Positions 55,000 to 63,076 of a stretch of 64,000 nucleotides of DNA are shown here, in pieces. Within the stretch, counting starts at the first letter, position 1. Each line of letters begins with the position of its first letter. Source of the DNA: Caldilineae bacterium. Lineage in GTDB: Bacteria; Chloroflexota; Anaerolineae; Epilineales; Epilineaceae. The notes under the pieces were generated by a model that saw only the letters and a program-made list of their open reading frames with translations, had not been told where the DNA came from and did not search any database. The position numbers were made by a program, and so were the translations under genes. The DNA lies in the NCBI GenBank assembly GCA_020634625.1, contig JACKBJ010000006.1, forward strand, positions 112,129 to 176,128. Direction: 5' to 3'.

Positions 55000-56066
55000 C
55001 TAGCGGTGTTCGGCGGATCGCAGGATCCGCGGCAACCACGCCCGGCGGGCGGCGAGCCAATCCGGATCCACGGTGAGGAGACGCAGGCCGGGCTGGCCGG
55101 CGTCGGCGTCGCCCGTCAGCAGCAGACCCGATCCGTCGGGCGTGAACCAGGGTTGGGTCCGATCGGGGAGGAGCCAGGTCCGATCCGGGGACGCGCCGGA
55201 GGTGCTGTCCAGGAGCTGGGTCCAGCTGGGCTGGAGTCCATCCGGATTCTAATAAACCTGCCGGAGAGGTGCCGGTTCTCGAGCGTCGCGCCGCTCTCGA
55301 GGTCGACCAGGCGCACCAGGGTGTCGCCTCCGCGGCCAAGTGCAACCCGAGCGAGAGAGGGATGCACGGCCATCACCGCCGCGTCCCAGGTCCTCGACAG
55401 ACCAAAATCCGCCACCAGGCGACCGCTGGCCAGGTCCCACTGGTGCACCGGTCCATCCCCGCGGGCGGCAAGCAGGGCGCGCCCGTCGGGCGCGAAGGCA
55501 AGCTGGGTGACGAGGTTGCCCCCTCGATGTTGCCGCAAGCGCCGCCCCAGGTCGAGGCTCCAGAGCTCGACGTCGCCCGGGCCGCTCTCCCCAGCGATCG
55601 CGATGATCTGCCCGTCGGGAGCGATCCGAACCCGGCCGTACCCGGACGTTCGGGGCATGACGTCGGCGATGCGATCGATCTGCTGGCCATCCGGCAGGCT
55701 TCGGATCACGAGATCGGCCCCCAGGACGGAGACGAGGCGATCTCCGGCCGGCGTGAAGCCAAGCACGCGCTCGGACGATCCCGTCGGCGACTCGAGGATC
55801 CTCGCCTCGCGCAGGCCCGCCACCCGACCGGTCGTGATCGCGTCGCCGGCCCGCTCGGGTGTCGGCTGTGGTGGGCCGGGAACGATGGCTTCGCCGTGGG
55901 GCGTTGGATCCAGCGGGGGCAGGGGCGTCGTCGTCAGGTAGGCGGCGAAGCGAACCGGTGCGCTCCGAGCCGCGCGAAGCGGTCGCGGACGGTCGAGCGC
56001 CGCCGCGACGAGCATCGCTCCGCCGACCAGGAGCCCCAGGCTGCCGACACCCGATCGCAGCCGCAT
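55000..56066 (-). pseudogene. frameshifted WD40-like secreted protein gene
   Basis: From the ATG at 56066 (AAAGGAG upstream) the frame encodes a signal peptide (GVGSLGLLVGGAMLVAAALD), a TP-rich linker and WD40/YVTN-like blades (IRIAPDGQIIAIAGESG, LVTQLAFAPDGRALLAARGD, HPSLARVALGRGGD). Near 55250 the sense changes frame. The first frame runs on into low-sense sequence to 55116, while the neighbouring frame gives PWFTPDGSGLLLTGDADAG and LRLLTVDPDWLAARR, ending at 55000. The full protein would be about 355 aa. Either the gene is broken by a single-base indel or the assembly has an error in the AT-rich spot 55246-55258. The gap 56067-56402 upstream holds only leader DNA and the next gene's promoter. 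Confidence 0.75.
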
Positions 56067-56367
56067 TGGAGACTCCTTTGGGGCGGCCCCGCTCCTGACC
56101 CACTCAGACCGACATTGCCCACCCAACATAGACCGATCGTCACCCTGGCGCAAACGGGACGGCTTCCAGCGAGGCGCCGGTCAGCGCGTTCGGAAGGGTC
56201 GGGCCGGACCGATCAGTCCTGTCGCCGACGCGGGTGCAGGGTGCCATCCGAACACCGTGCCGAACACCGCGCGATCCGACGCATCGATGCCAGGGCCCGG
56301 GCCATGCCCTGGATCGGGTCGCGTCAACCCGGACCTTGCCCGACGCGATGACACCAAGGTGCCGGGG

Positions 56368-56396
56368 TTGCTGCGATGAGACGGATGAAATAGACT
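56368..56396 (+). promoter_or_regulatory. candidate promoter giving a leaderless mRNA
   Basis: TTGCTG at 56368-56373 and TAGACT at 56391-56396 have a 17-bp spacer. A transcript would start six to seven bases later, on the ATG at 56403. No Shine-Dalgarno is present, which fits a leaderless message. Confidence 0.45.
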
Positions 56397-56402
56397 GCTG
56401 CC

Positions 56403-57998
56403 ATGAGTCACCGGTTGACGGAGCCCCATGATGCCCTCGGGAAGCTCTGGCCTGTTGGCTGCAGGGCGAGGGTCGCCGTGTGGTGGACCGGCGTTGAGGT
56501 GTCACGTCGGACGCGGTCGATTGGCCCTGCCCACCGCATCCGGGTCGCCGCCGCGATCGCTGTCGCGCTCGGCGTGGCACACGGCCACGAGCCGCGTGCG
56601 GCGATAGCCCAGTCGTCGCCGAGCGAGACGATTGTGCTCGAGGCGGCCCGTGATCGTTGGACCAGCCGCAACTTCGGTGCAGCCCCGCGGCCAGACGCGG
56701 ATCGCGAACGCGCGGGCGATCCCCATCTGTTCGTCGGCTATCACGGCGACGACTTGGGTCAATCCTACGCCTACGTGGACTTCGATCTGCGCGGTTTACC
56801 CAAGGGTCGCCATCTGCGGTCCGCCCACCTGGAGCTCTTCGCCCTACGCTCGGACGGAGGCCCAGCCGCGGTCCCGATGATGCCGTTCGAGGCGCGCGCG
56901 ATTCGGGATGCCTGGGAAGAGCAGGCGCCGAAGCTGCCGGCCTCGATCGCGCGTGAGCCTTCCGGCATCAGCCCATGGGTTCATCCGCTGCCGCGGACCT
57001 GGGTGCGATTCGACGTCACATCCGAGGTGCGTCATCGCCTGGCTGGAGGGGCGAGCTACGGGTGGCGGTTGGTTTCGGCCGTACCGTTTCATCTGTGGAC
57101 CCTGCAGCTCGGCAGTCGCGAGTCCGAATTTCCACCTCGGCTGGTCTTGGTCTTCGAGGACCGGGCGGACCTTCCGACGATCTATCTGCCCTACGCCAGC
57201 GCGGTGCCGCAGGCCAGCGAAGTCGACCCTTACGAGCCCACCCTCTGGCCTTGGTCCGAGTCCATGGACTTGCAGCCCGATCCTAGCGACCCGCTAGCGT
57301 TGGAGCTCGAAGTCGAGCGAGGCGTGCTGGCGCCATGGCAGCGCCAGCGCTTCGAGATTCGACTCCGCAACCGAGGCACGGAGCCCATCACCGTGATCCG
57401 GCCGGTCGAATACAGCAGCTTGCGAATGCGCATGCCGCTCTACCAGTGGGAGCTGAGGCGCGACGGCAGGGTCGTGCGTTACTCCGAGCTCCCGGGCTGT
57501 GGCACCAGTGAGGAGCTCGGCCCGGAGCACTTCGTCAGCCTGGCGCCAGGCGAGGCCTTGGCGTTGGACGACGCGTCCGAGCTCAACGCCTGGATGCCCC
57601 GGAAGCTTTGGAGCGCGCCGGGTGACTACAGCCTCCAGCTGCACTACTGGGTCGACAAGACGGCCGGCGAGCCGGCAAGCCGCCTCGAAGCGGAATGGGC
57701 ACGGGTTCGCGCGGTCCGCGTGGCCTCTGCCCGAGTCCCCTTCAAGGTTGCCGTGCCCCCCGATCGCTTTGGCCGGCGCTATCCTGCGCTCCGCCTTGTC
57801 CGCCCCGGCTGGCATGCGCTGGAAGTCGAATCGACGGCCGGCCCGGCCGACGAGATCCGTCCTCTCGGCGGGCGACAGCAGGAGTGGGTGTACGATCTCG
57901 AGCCACCGGGCCAGCCCGAGGGCGCGGTGCCGCGGCCTCGCATCACCGTTGCCTTCGATGCCGCGAACCGGGTCCGCGACATTCGGCAGGTTCCGTAG
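56403..57998 (+). CDS. secreted DNRLRE-domain protein
   Basis: The 531-aa product has an Arg-rich N terminus and a hydrophobic stretch (RVAAAIAVALGVAHGHEPRA) that may be a signal peptide. A DNRLRE-like beta-sandwich spans residues about 75-240: ETIVLEAARDRWTSRNFGA, PHLFVGYHGDDLGQSYAYVD, then TWVRFDVTSEVRHRLAG and YGWRLVSAVPF, as in carbohydrate-binding and surface proteins. A second beta domain of about 170 residues (ERGVLAPWQRQRFEIRLRNR) follows and is not recognised. No ribosome site is visible, and GTG codons at 56478 and 56499 are alternatives. Codon bias is weaker than in neighbours. The role is likely an extracellular structural or binding protein. Confidence 0.65.
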   Translation: MSHRLTEPHDALGKLWPVGCRARVAVWWTGVEVSRRTRSIGPAHRIRVAAAIAVALGVAHGHEPRAAIAQSSPSETIVLEAARDRWTSRNFGAAPRPDADRERAGDPHLFVGYHGDDLGQSYAYVDFDLRGLPKGRHLRSAHLELFALRSDGGPAAVPMMPFEARAIRDAWEEQAPKLPASIAREPSGISPWVHPLPRTWVRFDVTSEVRHRLAGGASYGWRLVSAVPFHLWTLQLGSRESEFPPRLVLVFEDRADLPTIYLPYASAVPQASEVDPYEPTLWPWSESMDLQPDPSDPLALELEVERGVLAPWQRQRFEIRLRNRGTEPITVIRPVEYSSLRMRMPLYQWELRRDGRVVRYSELPGCGTSEELGPEHFVSLAPGEALALDDASELNAWMPRKLWSAPGDYSLQLHYWVDKTAGEPASRLEAEWARVRAVRVASARVPFKVAVPPDRFGRRYPALRLVRPGWHALEVESTAGPADEIRPLGGRQQEWVYDLEPPGQPEGAVPRPRITVAFDAANRVRDIRQVP

Positions 57999-58018
57999 CG
58001 CCCCATGTAACGGGGTGC
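57998..58018 (+). terminator. short hairpin after the DNRLRE gene
   Basis: A seven-pair stem, GCGCCCC against GGGGTGC with one G-T pair, closes the loop ATGTAAC directly at the stop codon. It is a weak candidate only. Confidence 0.3.
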
Positions 58019-58112
58019 CTGTGTGACGCCGGCACATGATGCAGGATGCCCACCCGAGTCGAGGCCATCGGCGCTCTGCCCGGCCACCCGACAGCAGGCC
58101 CGCGACCCCACG

Positions 58113-58514
58113 ATGACCCTCGCCTCCAACGCTCCCAAGCCTGTTCGACACCTGCTCGACGCCCTCGCCCGCGAGCTGGGCTACCTCGCCGAGACCCTGG
58201 ACGACGAAGACAACCCGCAGCGCGACCGCCTAGAGTACCGAGCCTACGCGGTCCTGACCGTGTGCCGGATCCTCTGCACCCATGCGCACGCAGAGATGGC
58301 GGTCGTCTCGAAACCGGCGGCCGCGGATTGGGCGCTGACACGGTTGCCGATGCGCTGGCACCCGCTCATCGAGCTGGCCCGAGCCGTGGACGAGGGGATG
58401 GAAGACGAAGATCTTGCCCCTGAGCCCGTCCGTGACTTCGTCGACTTCGGGGCGGAGTCGATCATCGGGCCGCCCGAGCACCGGTCGGATTGGACGTGGG
58501 CACGTAGCGGCTGA
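58113..58514 (+). pseudogene. N-terminally truncated DUF4111/aminoglycoside adenylyltransferase-like gene
   Basis: The 133-aa frame carries only the C-terminal helical DUF4111 domain of AadA-type nucleotidyltransferases: EYRAYAVLTVCRILCTHA, then VVSKPAAADWALTRLPMRWH and PLIELARAV. In intact relatives this follows a nucleotidyltransferase domain with a GSxxxG and DxD active site, which is missing here. No such sequence lies upstream in any frame. There is no clear ribosome site. It could be a stand-alone regulatory remnant, but its place among other gene fragments favours a truncated, dead gene. I would not infer antibiotic resistance from it. Confidence 0.55.
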
Positions 58515-58640
58515 CCCGCACCGTCGTGCCCGGATCGGGCACGGGGACACTCGCCGGGATCAACGGCGTGTTCCGGTTCCGAATGAAAGCCTGCCCGCAC
58601 CATGACGAGCTCGACCATGCCCTGGAGCCCGAGACGTCGA
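58508..58640 (+). pseudogene. decayed C-terminal fragment of a DUF3224 gene
   Basis: In one frame, just after a stop codon, the translation reads RTVVPGSGTGTLAGINGV and continues to PHHDELDHALEPE. This is collinear with RVVPGSGTAELAGIRGEL and HHYELVYSLPPAEP at the end of the intact DUF3224 protein at 47622-48038. The DNA shares the block GTGCCCGGATCGGGCACG. No N-terminal part exists. The rest of 58641-58997 has a low-quality open frame from 58696 (RFDLGRVALFAQRYARAHDF) without a ribosome site, possibly another remnant. Confidence 0.65.
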
Positions 58641-58997
58641 GCGTCGGTGGGGCCGGCTGGGCGGAACTCGAAGCCGGCTGCAATGCGGTGAGACGATGCG
58701 GTTTGACCTCGGCCGGGTCGCGCTGTTCGCGCAGCGCTACGCCAGGGCGCACGACTTCGAGCGCTACCGGAGCGAGAGCCCGGCACCGAATGACGTGGAT
58801 CGAAGGGCCAGCCCCGACACTACGCTACTCGAGCACGTTGCGCTGGCGCAGCGGGGTCGAGGTGGACGGCGAGGTCTGGTGATGCGCGACGAACGACTGC
58901 GGCCTTGCGGGCGCTCGGGACGAAGGCCATCGGCCAGTGAGACGGGAATCACCCTCGAAATCGATCGCTGCCTGCCGGCTCTGCGGCCGACGTCGAC

Positions 58998-59633
58998 CTA
59001 GCGGCCGTCCCCATCCGGTGCGCGCCGGTCGTCGCCGACGAGGCGGGCGATCCGATCGGGCGCATGCCGCAGCGAGACCCGTTCGTGCAGACCCTTGGCA
59101 TCATAGTCGTACACCGCGACGAAGCGGCCGTCGCCTTCGAGCGCGACGAGCTGCCGATCCTCGAACCAGCGGATGGCGAAGGCGTTGGGTACCTCCACCC
59201 AGCCGTGTGCGTCGGGTTCGAAGCTGAGGTCGCTCAGCGTAGCGAGCAGGGTGCCGGCGTAGACTTCGCGCGCGAGTTGGTAGTGCGTGTCGCCGTAGCG
59301 CCCGGTCAGGACGACCCGCAGCGCGCCGTCCGGGCTCTCGGAGCGCGCCAGGACGTCGGGCCGGAACAGAGGCAGCCCAAGACTCCATACCAGGCAGACC
59401 CCGCTCAGCACCACCACGACCATCTGGGGTCCGTACCAGCTCTGCGCCAGTCCCGGCACGACATGGTGCAGCCGCCACCACAGCCACATCCAGAGCCAAC
59501 CGGCCGCCAGGATGCACCAGGCTGGAATGCTCGGGTTGAGCTTGAACGAGAGCCAACCGAAGCCGAGCGTCAGCGCCACCACCAGCGGGAGCCAAACGCG
59601 GCCGAGCCAGCTCGGGACCTTCGTGTCGCTCAC
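58998..59633 (-). CDS. hypothetical membrane protein
   Basis: The 211-aa product has three transmembrane helices in its first 95 residues (LGRVWLPLVVALTLGFGWL, IPAWCILAAGWLWMWLWWRL, MVVVVLSGVCLVWSLGLPLF) and a soluble C-terminal domain of about 110 residues (SPDGALRVVLTGRYGDTHY onward). The start codon is GTG at 59633 with no obvious ribosome site. I do not recognise the family. Tryptophan content in the membrane part is high. It sits between two pseudogene fragments, so its status as a live gene is uncertain, though the frame is clean. Confidence 0.5.
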   Translation of the reverse strand: MSDTKVPSWLGRVWLPLVVALTLGFGWLSFKLNPSIPAWCILAAGWLWMWLWWRLHHVVPGLAQSWYGPQMVVVVLSGVCLVWSLGLPLFRPDVLARSESPDGALRVVLTGRYGDTHYQLAREVYAGTLLATLSDLSFEPDAHGWVEVPNAFAIRWFEDRQLVALEGDGRFVAVYDYDAKGLHERVSLRHAPDRIARLVGDDRRAPDGDGR

Positions 59634-59754
59634 CGAGGCACCGGTCGCGGTTGGGTGCCATCGGTCCTGTTGGTCGGCATGGCTCAGTCTCCTCGTGGCA
59701 ACGACGGGCGTCGCATCGACCCATCGATGTTGAGCCTACGTCGCAGGGGCTGCC

Positions 59755-59995
59755 GAGGTTCCGGATGTCGAACCGCGTCTCGACTCGAATCCGATTGCCT
59801 GGCAAGGTCGGCAGCTCCGCTTGCCGGCCCGCGGGCCGAGGCCTGCCATCACGCCGACGACGAGGACGAAGCCCCCATTCGGGCGCCGGCACGTTGGGAA
59901 CGAGGGACTACGGGCGGCCGTTCCTTGGGGTTCGCCCATGCCGTACGGGAAACGAAGCAGCCGGACGAGCGGGACCCGCGGACCCGGACGGCCCG
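59755..59995 (-). pseudogene. internally deleted, decayed copy of the ABC permease gene
   Basis: Positions 59755-59848 match the C-terminal coding part of the intact permease at about 52818-52905, including GGCAGCTCCGC and CCCGCGGG. From 59848 to 59995 the match continues with the N-terminal part and leader at about 53643-53790, including CCGACGACGA, CATTCGGGCGCCG and TTCGCCCATGC. The 738 bp between are missing, and the ATG has become GTA. The junction lies at an 11-bp direct repeat, CGGGCAGCGGG, present at 52895 and 53633 in the intact gene. The interval 59634-59754 shows no gene. Confidence 0.8.
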
Positions 59996-59997
59996 GC

Positions 59998-60642
59998 TCA
60001 GCGGCCGAGCGTCGGCAGATGGACCCACCAGCGCTCCGGCGTCAGCGCTTCGAGCACCTGGGTGCGTTCGCAGGCGCGGTCGTTGATCGGGTTCGGGTCG
60101 CGGCCGCCGCCCGCCGAGCTGAAGCTGAGCTCGGCGCAGAGGCCCGTGCTGAGGTCGATCGAGGGCGGGCCGTCGACCGCCACCTCGAGCCCGACGATTT
60201 GACCCATGATGGCCAGGAAGCTGCAGCGAGCCGCCTGCTCGTGGACGAGGCCGCAGGTGCCGTTGGGGATGCCGGTCAGGCTGTAGACGCCGGTGAAGCG
60301 CAGGCGCCGATCGGTCAGGTCGGCGGTCAAGAGCCCGTTCGGAGCGGCCGCCGGCCCGAAGTTGTCGGTTCGGATGCGATAGCGGAAGCGCTCGCCCACG
60401 CGCACCGGATCGCGGCTGTCCTCGATGCTGACGCCCAGGTCGGCCACGCGATAGGAGGTCGGTGTCGGGCTGGGGCTCGCCGTCCGGGTCGGGCTGGGCG
60501 TCGGCGTGGCCTGGTGCGGCGCGCCGCGCAGCGTCGGGCTGGGCGGGTGCAGGACGCTCGAGGTCGCCACCAGCAGGCCCAACGCGATCCACGGCAGCCA
60601 TCCCTGCGTGCCATCCGACTGTCGGTCCCGCCTTGGATCCAT
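59998..60642 (-). CDS. small secreted protein with a single DUF11-like domain and LPxL tail
   Basis: The 214-aa product has a signal-like hydrophobic helix (GWLPWIALGLLVATSSVLHP) and a TP-rich linker (ATPTPSPTRTASPSPTPTS). One DUF11-like beta-sandwich follows (VADLGVSIEDSRDPVRVGER, YRIRTDNFGPAAAPN, DPNPINDRACE). The C terminus is RWWVHLPTLGR, the same type of tail as in other secreted proteins here. GAGG lies upstream of the ATG at 60642. It is divergent from glutamine synthetase. It resembles a minimal version of the giant DUF11 proteins and would suit a lipid- or wall-associated surface role. Confidence 0.75.
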   Translation of the reverse strand: MDPRRDRQSDGTQGWLPWIALGLLVATSSVLHPPSPTLRGAPHQATPTPSPTRTASPSPTPTSYRVADLGVSIEDSRDPVRVGERFRYRIRTDNFGPAAAPNGLLTADLTDRRLRFTGVYSLTGIPNGTCGLVHEQAARCSFLAIMGQIVGLEVAVDGPPSIDLSTGLCAELSFSSAGGGRDPNPINDRACERTQVLEALTPERWWVHLPTLGR

Positions 60643-60723
60643 GGGCTGTCGTCCTCGGTGGCCAGGCCCCGGAGCGCTCGACGAACGAAGCCTGCTGCGC
60701 TCATCATATCATGTCCAAAAACC

Positions 60724-60752
60724 TTGACGCTCCGCCCGCGTCCACCTATCCT
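60724..60752 (+). promoter_or_regulatory. candidate sigma-70 promoter for glutamine synthetase
   Basis: TTGACG at 60724-60729 and TATCCT at 60747-60752 are 17 bp apart, 50 bp before the ATG. No GlnR- or NtrC-type operator is obvious. Confidence 0.6.
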
Positions 60753-60802
60753 CGAAGCACCGTCACGCCCATCTCCGACCCCCAGCCCAGGGAGCCGAAC
60801 GC

Positions 60803-62920
60803 ATGACCTCCGAGGAACGCCTGCCCGACTTCTACGGCCGCTACGTCTTCGACGACCGTGTCCAGCGCCAGCGCCTGCCCAAGAGCGTCTACAAGGCCCT
60901 GCGGCAGACGATCGAGTCCGGGTCGCCGCTGTCGCCCGACGTGGCCGAGACCGTCGCGGCGGCGATGAAGGACTGGGCGCTGGAGCACGGCGCGACCCAC
61001 TATTGCCACTGGTTCCAGCCGATGACCGGCTTCACGGCCGAGAAGCACGACTCCTTCCTGAAGCCGACCAGCGATGGCGGCGCATTGATGGAGTTCAGCG
61101 GCCGCGCGCTCTCGCAGGGCGAGCCGGATGCCAGCTCCTTTCCCAGCGGGGGCCTGCGCGCCACCTTCGAGGCCCGCGGCTACACCGCCTGGGACCCCAC
61201 CTCGCCGGCCTTCATCCGCAGGTCGGCCGAGGGCTCCACGCTGACCATCCCGACCGCCTTCTGCTCCTGGACCGGCGAGGCGCTGGACAAGAAGACGCCG
61301 CTCCTGCGCTCCTGCCAGGCGGTCTCGGCATCGGCGGTCCGCATGCTCCACCTGCTCGGCGTGACGCAGGCCAGCCGCGTCACCTCGAACGCCGGCGCCG
61401 AGCAGGAGTACTTCCTGATCGACGCCGAGCTGTACGCCGAGCGGCCCGACCTCATGGCCAGCGGCCGCACGCTCTTCGGCGCGCGGCCCTACAAGGGCCA
61501 GGAGTTCGACGACCACTATTTCGGGCGCATCAGCCAGCGCGTGCTGCGCTACATGCGCGAGCTCGAGCACGAGCTGTGGCTCCTGGGCATTCCGGTTCGG
61601 ACGCGGCACAACGAGGTCGCGCCGACCCAGTTCGAGCTGGCGCCCGAATACCAGAGCATCACCGTCAGCGCCGACCAGAACATGCTGACCATGGACCTGA
61701 TGCAGGAGGTGGCCGAGCGCCACGGGCTGCGCTGCCTGCTGCACTGCAAGCCCTATGCCAACCTCAACGGCAGCGGCAAACACGTGAACTGGTCGCTCAG
61801 CGACGACCTGGGGCACAACCTCTTCGACCCGGGCAGCACGCCGCAGGACAACCGGGTGTTCATGGTCTTCCTGACCGCCATCCTGCGGGGGGTGGACCAG
61901 CATCAGGATCTCCTGCGCGCGGCCATCGCCTCGGCCGGCAACGACCATCGCCTGGGCGCCAACGAGGCGCCGCCGGCCATCCTGTCGGTCTTCGTCGGGG
62001 CCCAGCTCGAGGAGGTCGTCAACTCGATCATCGAGCGTCGCGCGCCGGAGGCCATGGGCGGCGAGCGCCTGAAGCTCGGCGTCACGGCGTTGCCCGACCT
62101 GCCGCGCGACATCTCCGACCGCAACCGAACCTCGCCCTTCGCCTTCACCGGCAACAAGTTCGAGTTCCGCGCAGTGTCCTCGGACCAGTCCATCGCCTAT
62201 CCGGCCACCTTCCTGAACCTGATCATGGCCGAGTCGCTCGATCGGCTGGCAGATGCGATCGAGCAGCGCGGCGGCCCCAGCGTCGAGAACATCCAGGCCG
62301 TCGTCCGCGAGAGCCTCGAGGCGCATCGCCGGATCCTCTTCTCGGGTGACAACTACTCGCAGGCCTGGCGCGACGAGGCTGCCACGCGCGGGCTCTTGAA
62401 CCGGCCCAGCACGCCCGAAGCGCTGCAGGACTGGTGCTCCGAGGCCAACATCGCCCTCTACGAACGCCACGGCGTCTTCACCGCCAGCGAAGCCGTCTCG
62501 CGCTCGCATGTCGAGCACGAGATCTACTGCGCCAAGATCAACGTCGAGGCCATCGCCACGCGCGACATCGCCATGACGATGATCCTGCCGGCCGCCATGG
62601 AGCATCAGAAGCGCCTGGCCGAGTCGATCGTGGCCCTCAGCCAGGCCGACCCGCAGGCCGACACCTCGGCCCAGCGCGAGGTGCTGGCGCTCTCGACCCG
62701 AGCCATCACCGAGCTGAAGCATGCGGTCGATGCGCTGCTGCACGCGCAGGCCGCGGTCGAGGCCAGCGACGAGGATCCGATCCACAAGGCGCCGCGCTAC
62801 CGCGACGAGATCCTGCCGGCCATGGTCCAGATCCGCGAGCACGCCGATCTGCTCGAACGGCTGGTCGACGACGCGCTCTGGCCCTTGCCGAAGTACCGCG
62901 AGATGCTGGACGTTCACTAG
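60803..62920 (+). CDS. glnN: glutamine synthetase type III
   Basis: The 705-aa enzyme makes glutamine from glutamate, ammonia and ATP as a cytosolic dodecamer. Its length and motifs identify the GSIII class: THYCHWFQPMTGFTAEKHDS, FPSGGLRATFEARGYTAWD, SNAGAEQEYFLID (metal-binding Glu), RTRHNEVAPTQFELAPEY, and KPYANLNGSGKHVNWSLS with catalytic His. GNDHRLGANEAPPAI and FAFTGNKFEFRAVSS with the Arg loop follow. It lacks the adenylylation site of GSI. AGGGAG precedes the ATG. It stands alone, with a divergent secreted-protein gene upstream and a terminator downstream; no nitrogen-regulation gene is nearby. Confidence 0.97.
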   Translation: MTSEERLPDFYGRYVFDDRVQRQRLPKSVYKALRQTIESGSPLSPDVAETVAAAMKDWALEHGATHYCHWFQPMTGFTAEKHDSFLKPTSDGGALMEFSGRALSQGEPDASSFPSGGLRATFEARGYTAWDPTSPAFIRRSAEGSTLTIPTAFCSWTGEALDKKTPLLRSCQAVSASAVRMLHLLGVTQASRVTSNAGAEQEYFLIDAELYAERPDLMASGRTLFGARPYKGQEFDDHYFGRISQRVLRYMRELEHELWLLGIPVRTRHNEVAPTQFELAPEYQSITVSADQNMLTMDLMQEVAERHGLRCLLHCKPYANLNGSGKHVNWSLSDDLGHNLFDPGSTPQDNRVFMVFLTAILRGVDQHQDLLRAAIASAGNDHRLGANEAPPAILSVFVGAQLEEVVNSIIERRAPEAMGGERLKLGVTALPDLPRDISDRNRTSPFAFTGNKFEFRAVSSDQSIAYPATFLNLIMAESLDRLADAIEQRGGPSVENIQAVVRESLEAHRRILFSGDNYSQAWRDEAATRGLLNRPSTPEALQDWCSEANIALYERHGVFTASEAVSRSHVEHEIYCAKINVEAIATRDIAMTMILPAAMEHQKRLAESIVALSQADPQADTSAQREVLALSTRAITELKHAVDALLHAQAAVEASDEDPIHKAPRYRDEILPAMVQIREHADLLERLVDDALWPLPKYREMLDVH

Positions 62921-62958
62921 CGTCCGCGCCGCATCCCCAAGCCCGAATCGCGAGCAAC

Positions 62959-62982
62959 GCGGCGCCTCCTCGGAGGCGCCGC
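62959..62982 (+). terminator. hairpin terminator after glnN
   Basis: An 11-bp stem (GCGGCGCCTCC and its complement) with a very tight loop lies 39 bp past the stop. The tail TTCGAGCC is not U-rich. It sits before the convergent 63077 gene and may serve both. Confidence 0.65.
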
Positions 62983-63076
62983 TTCGAGCCGCAGCCTGCC
63001 GCCGACCCAGACGAGCATCGGGATGGCGGTCGGCACCGGACGCCCGTAGCTGCCGCCTCGGCCGAGAAGCCGAGGC

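Noticed and set aside
58113..58514. Aminoglycoside resistance gene
   Set aside because: The nucleotidyltransferase active site is absent; only the C-terminal helical domain is present.
58696..59001. A 101-codon plus-strand gene
   Set aside because: No ribosome site, mixed codon use, overlap with the 58998 gene, and location among pseudogene fragments. Kept only as a possible remnant.
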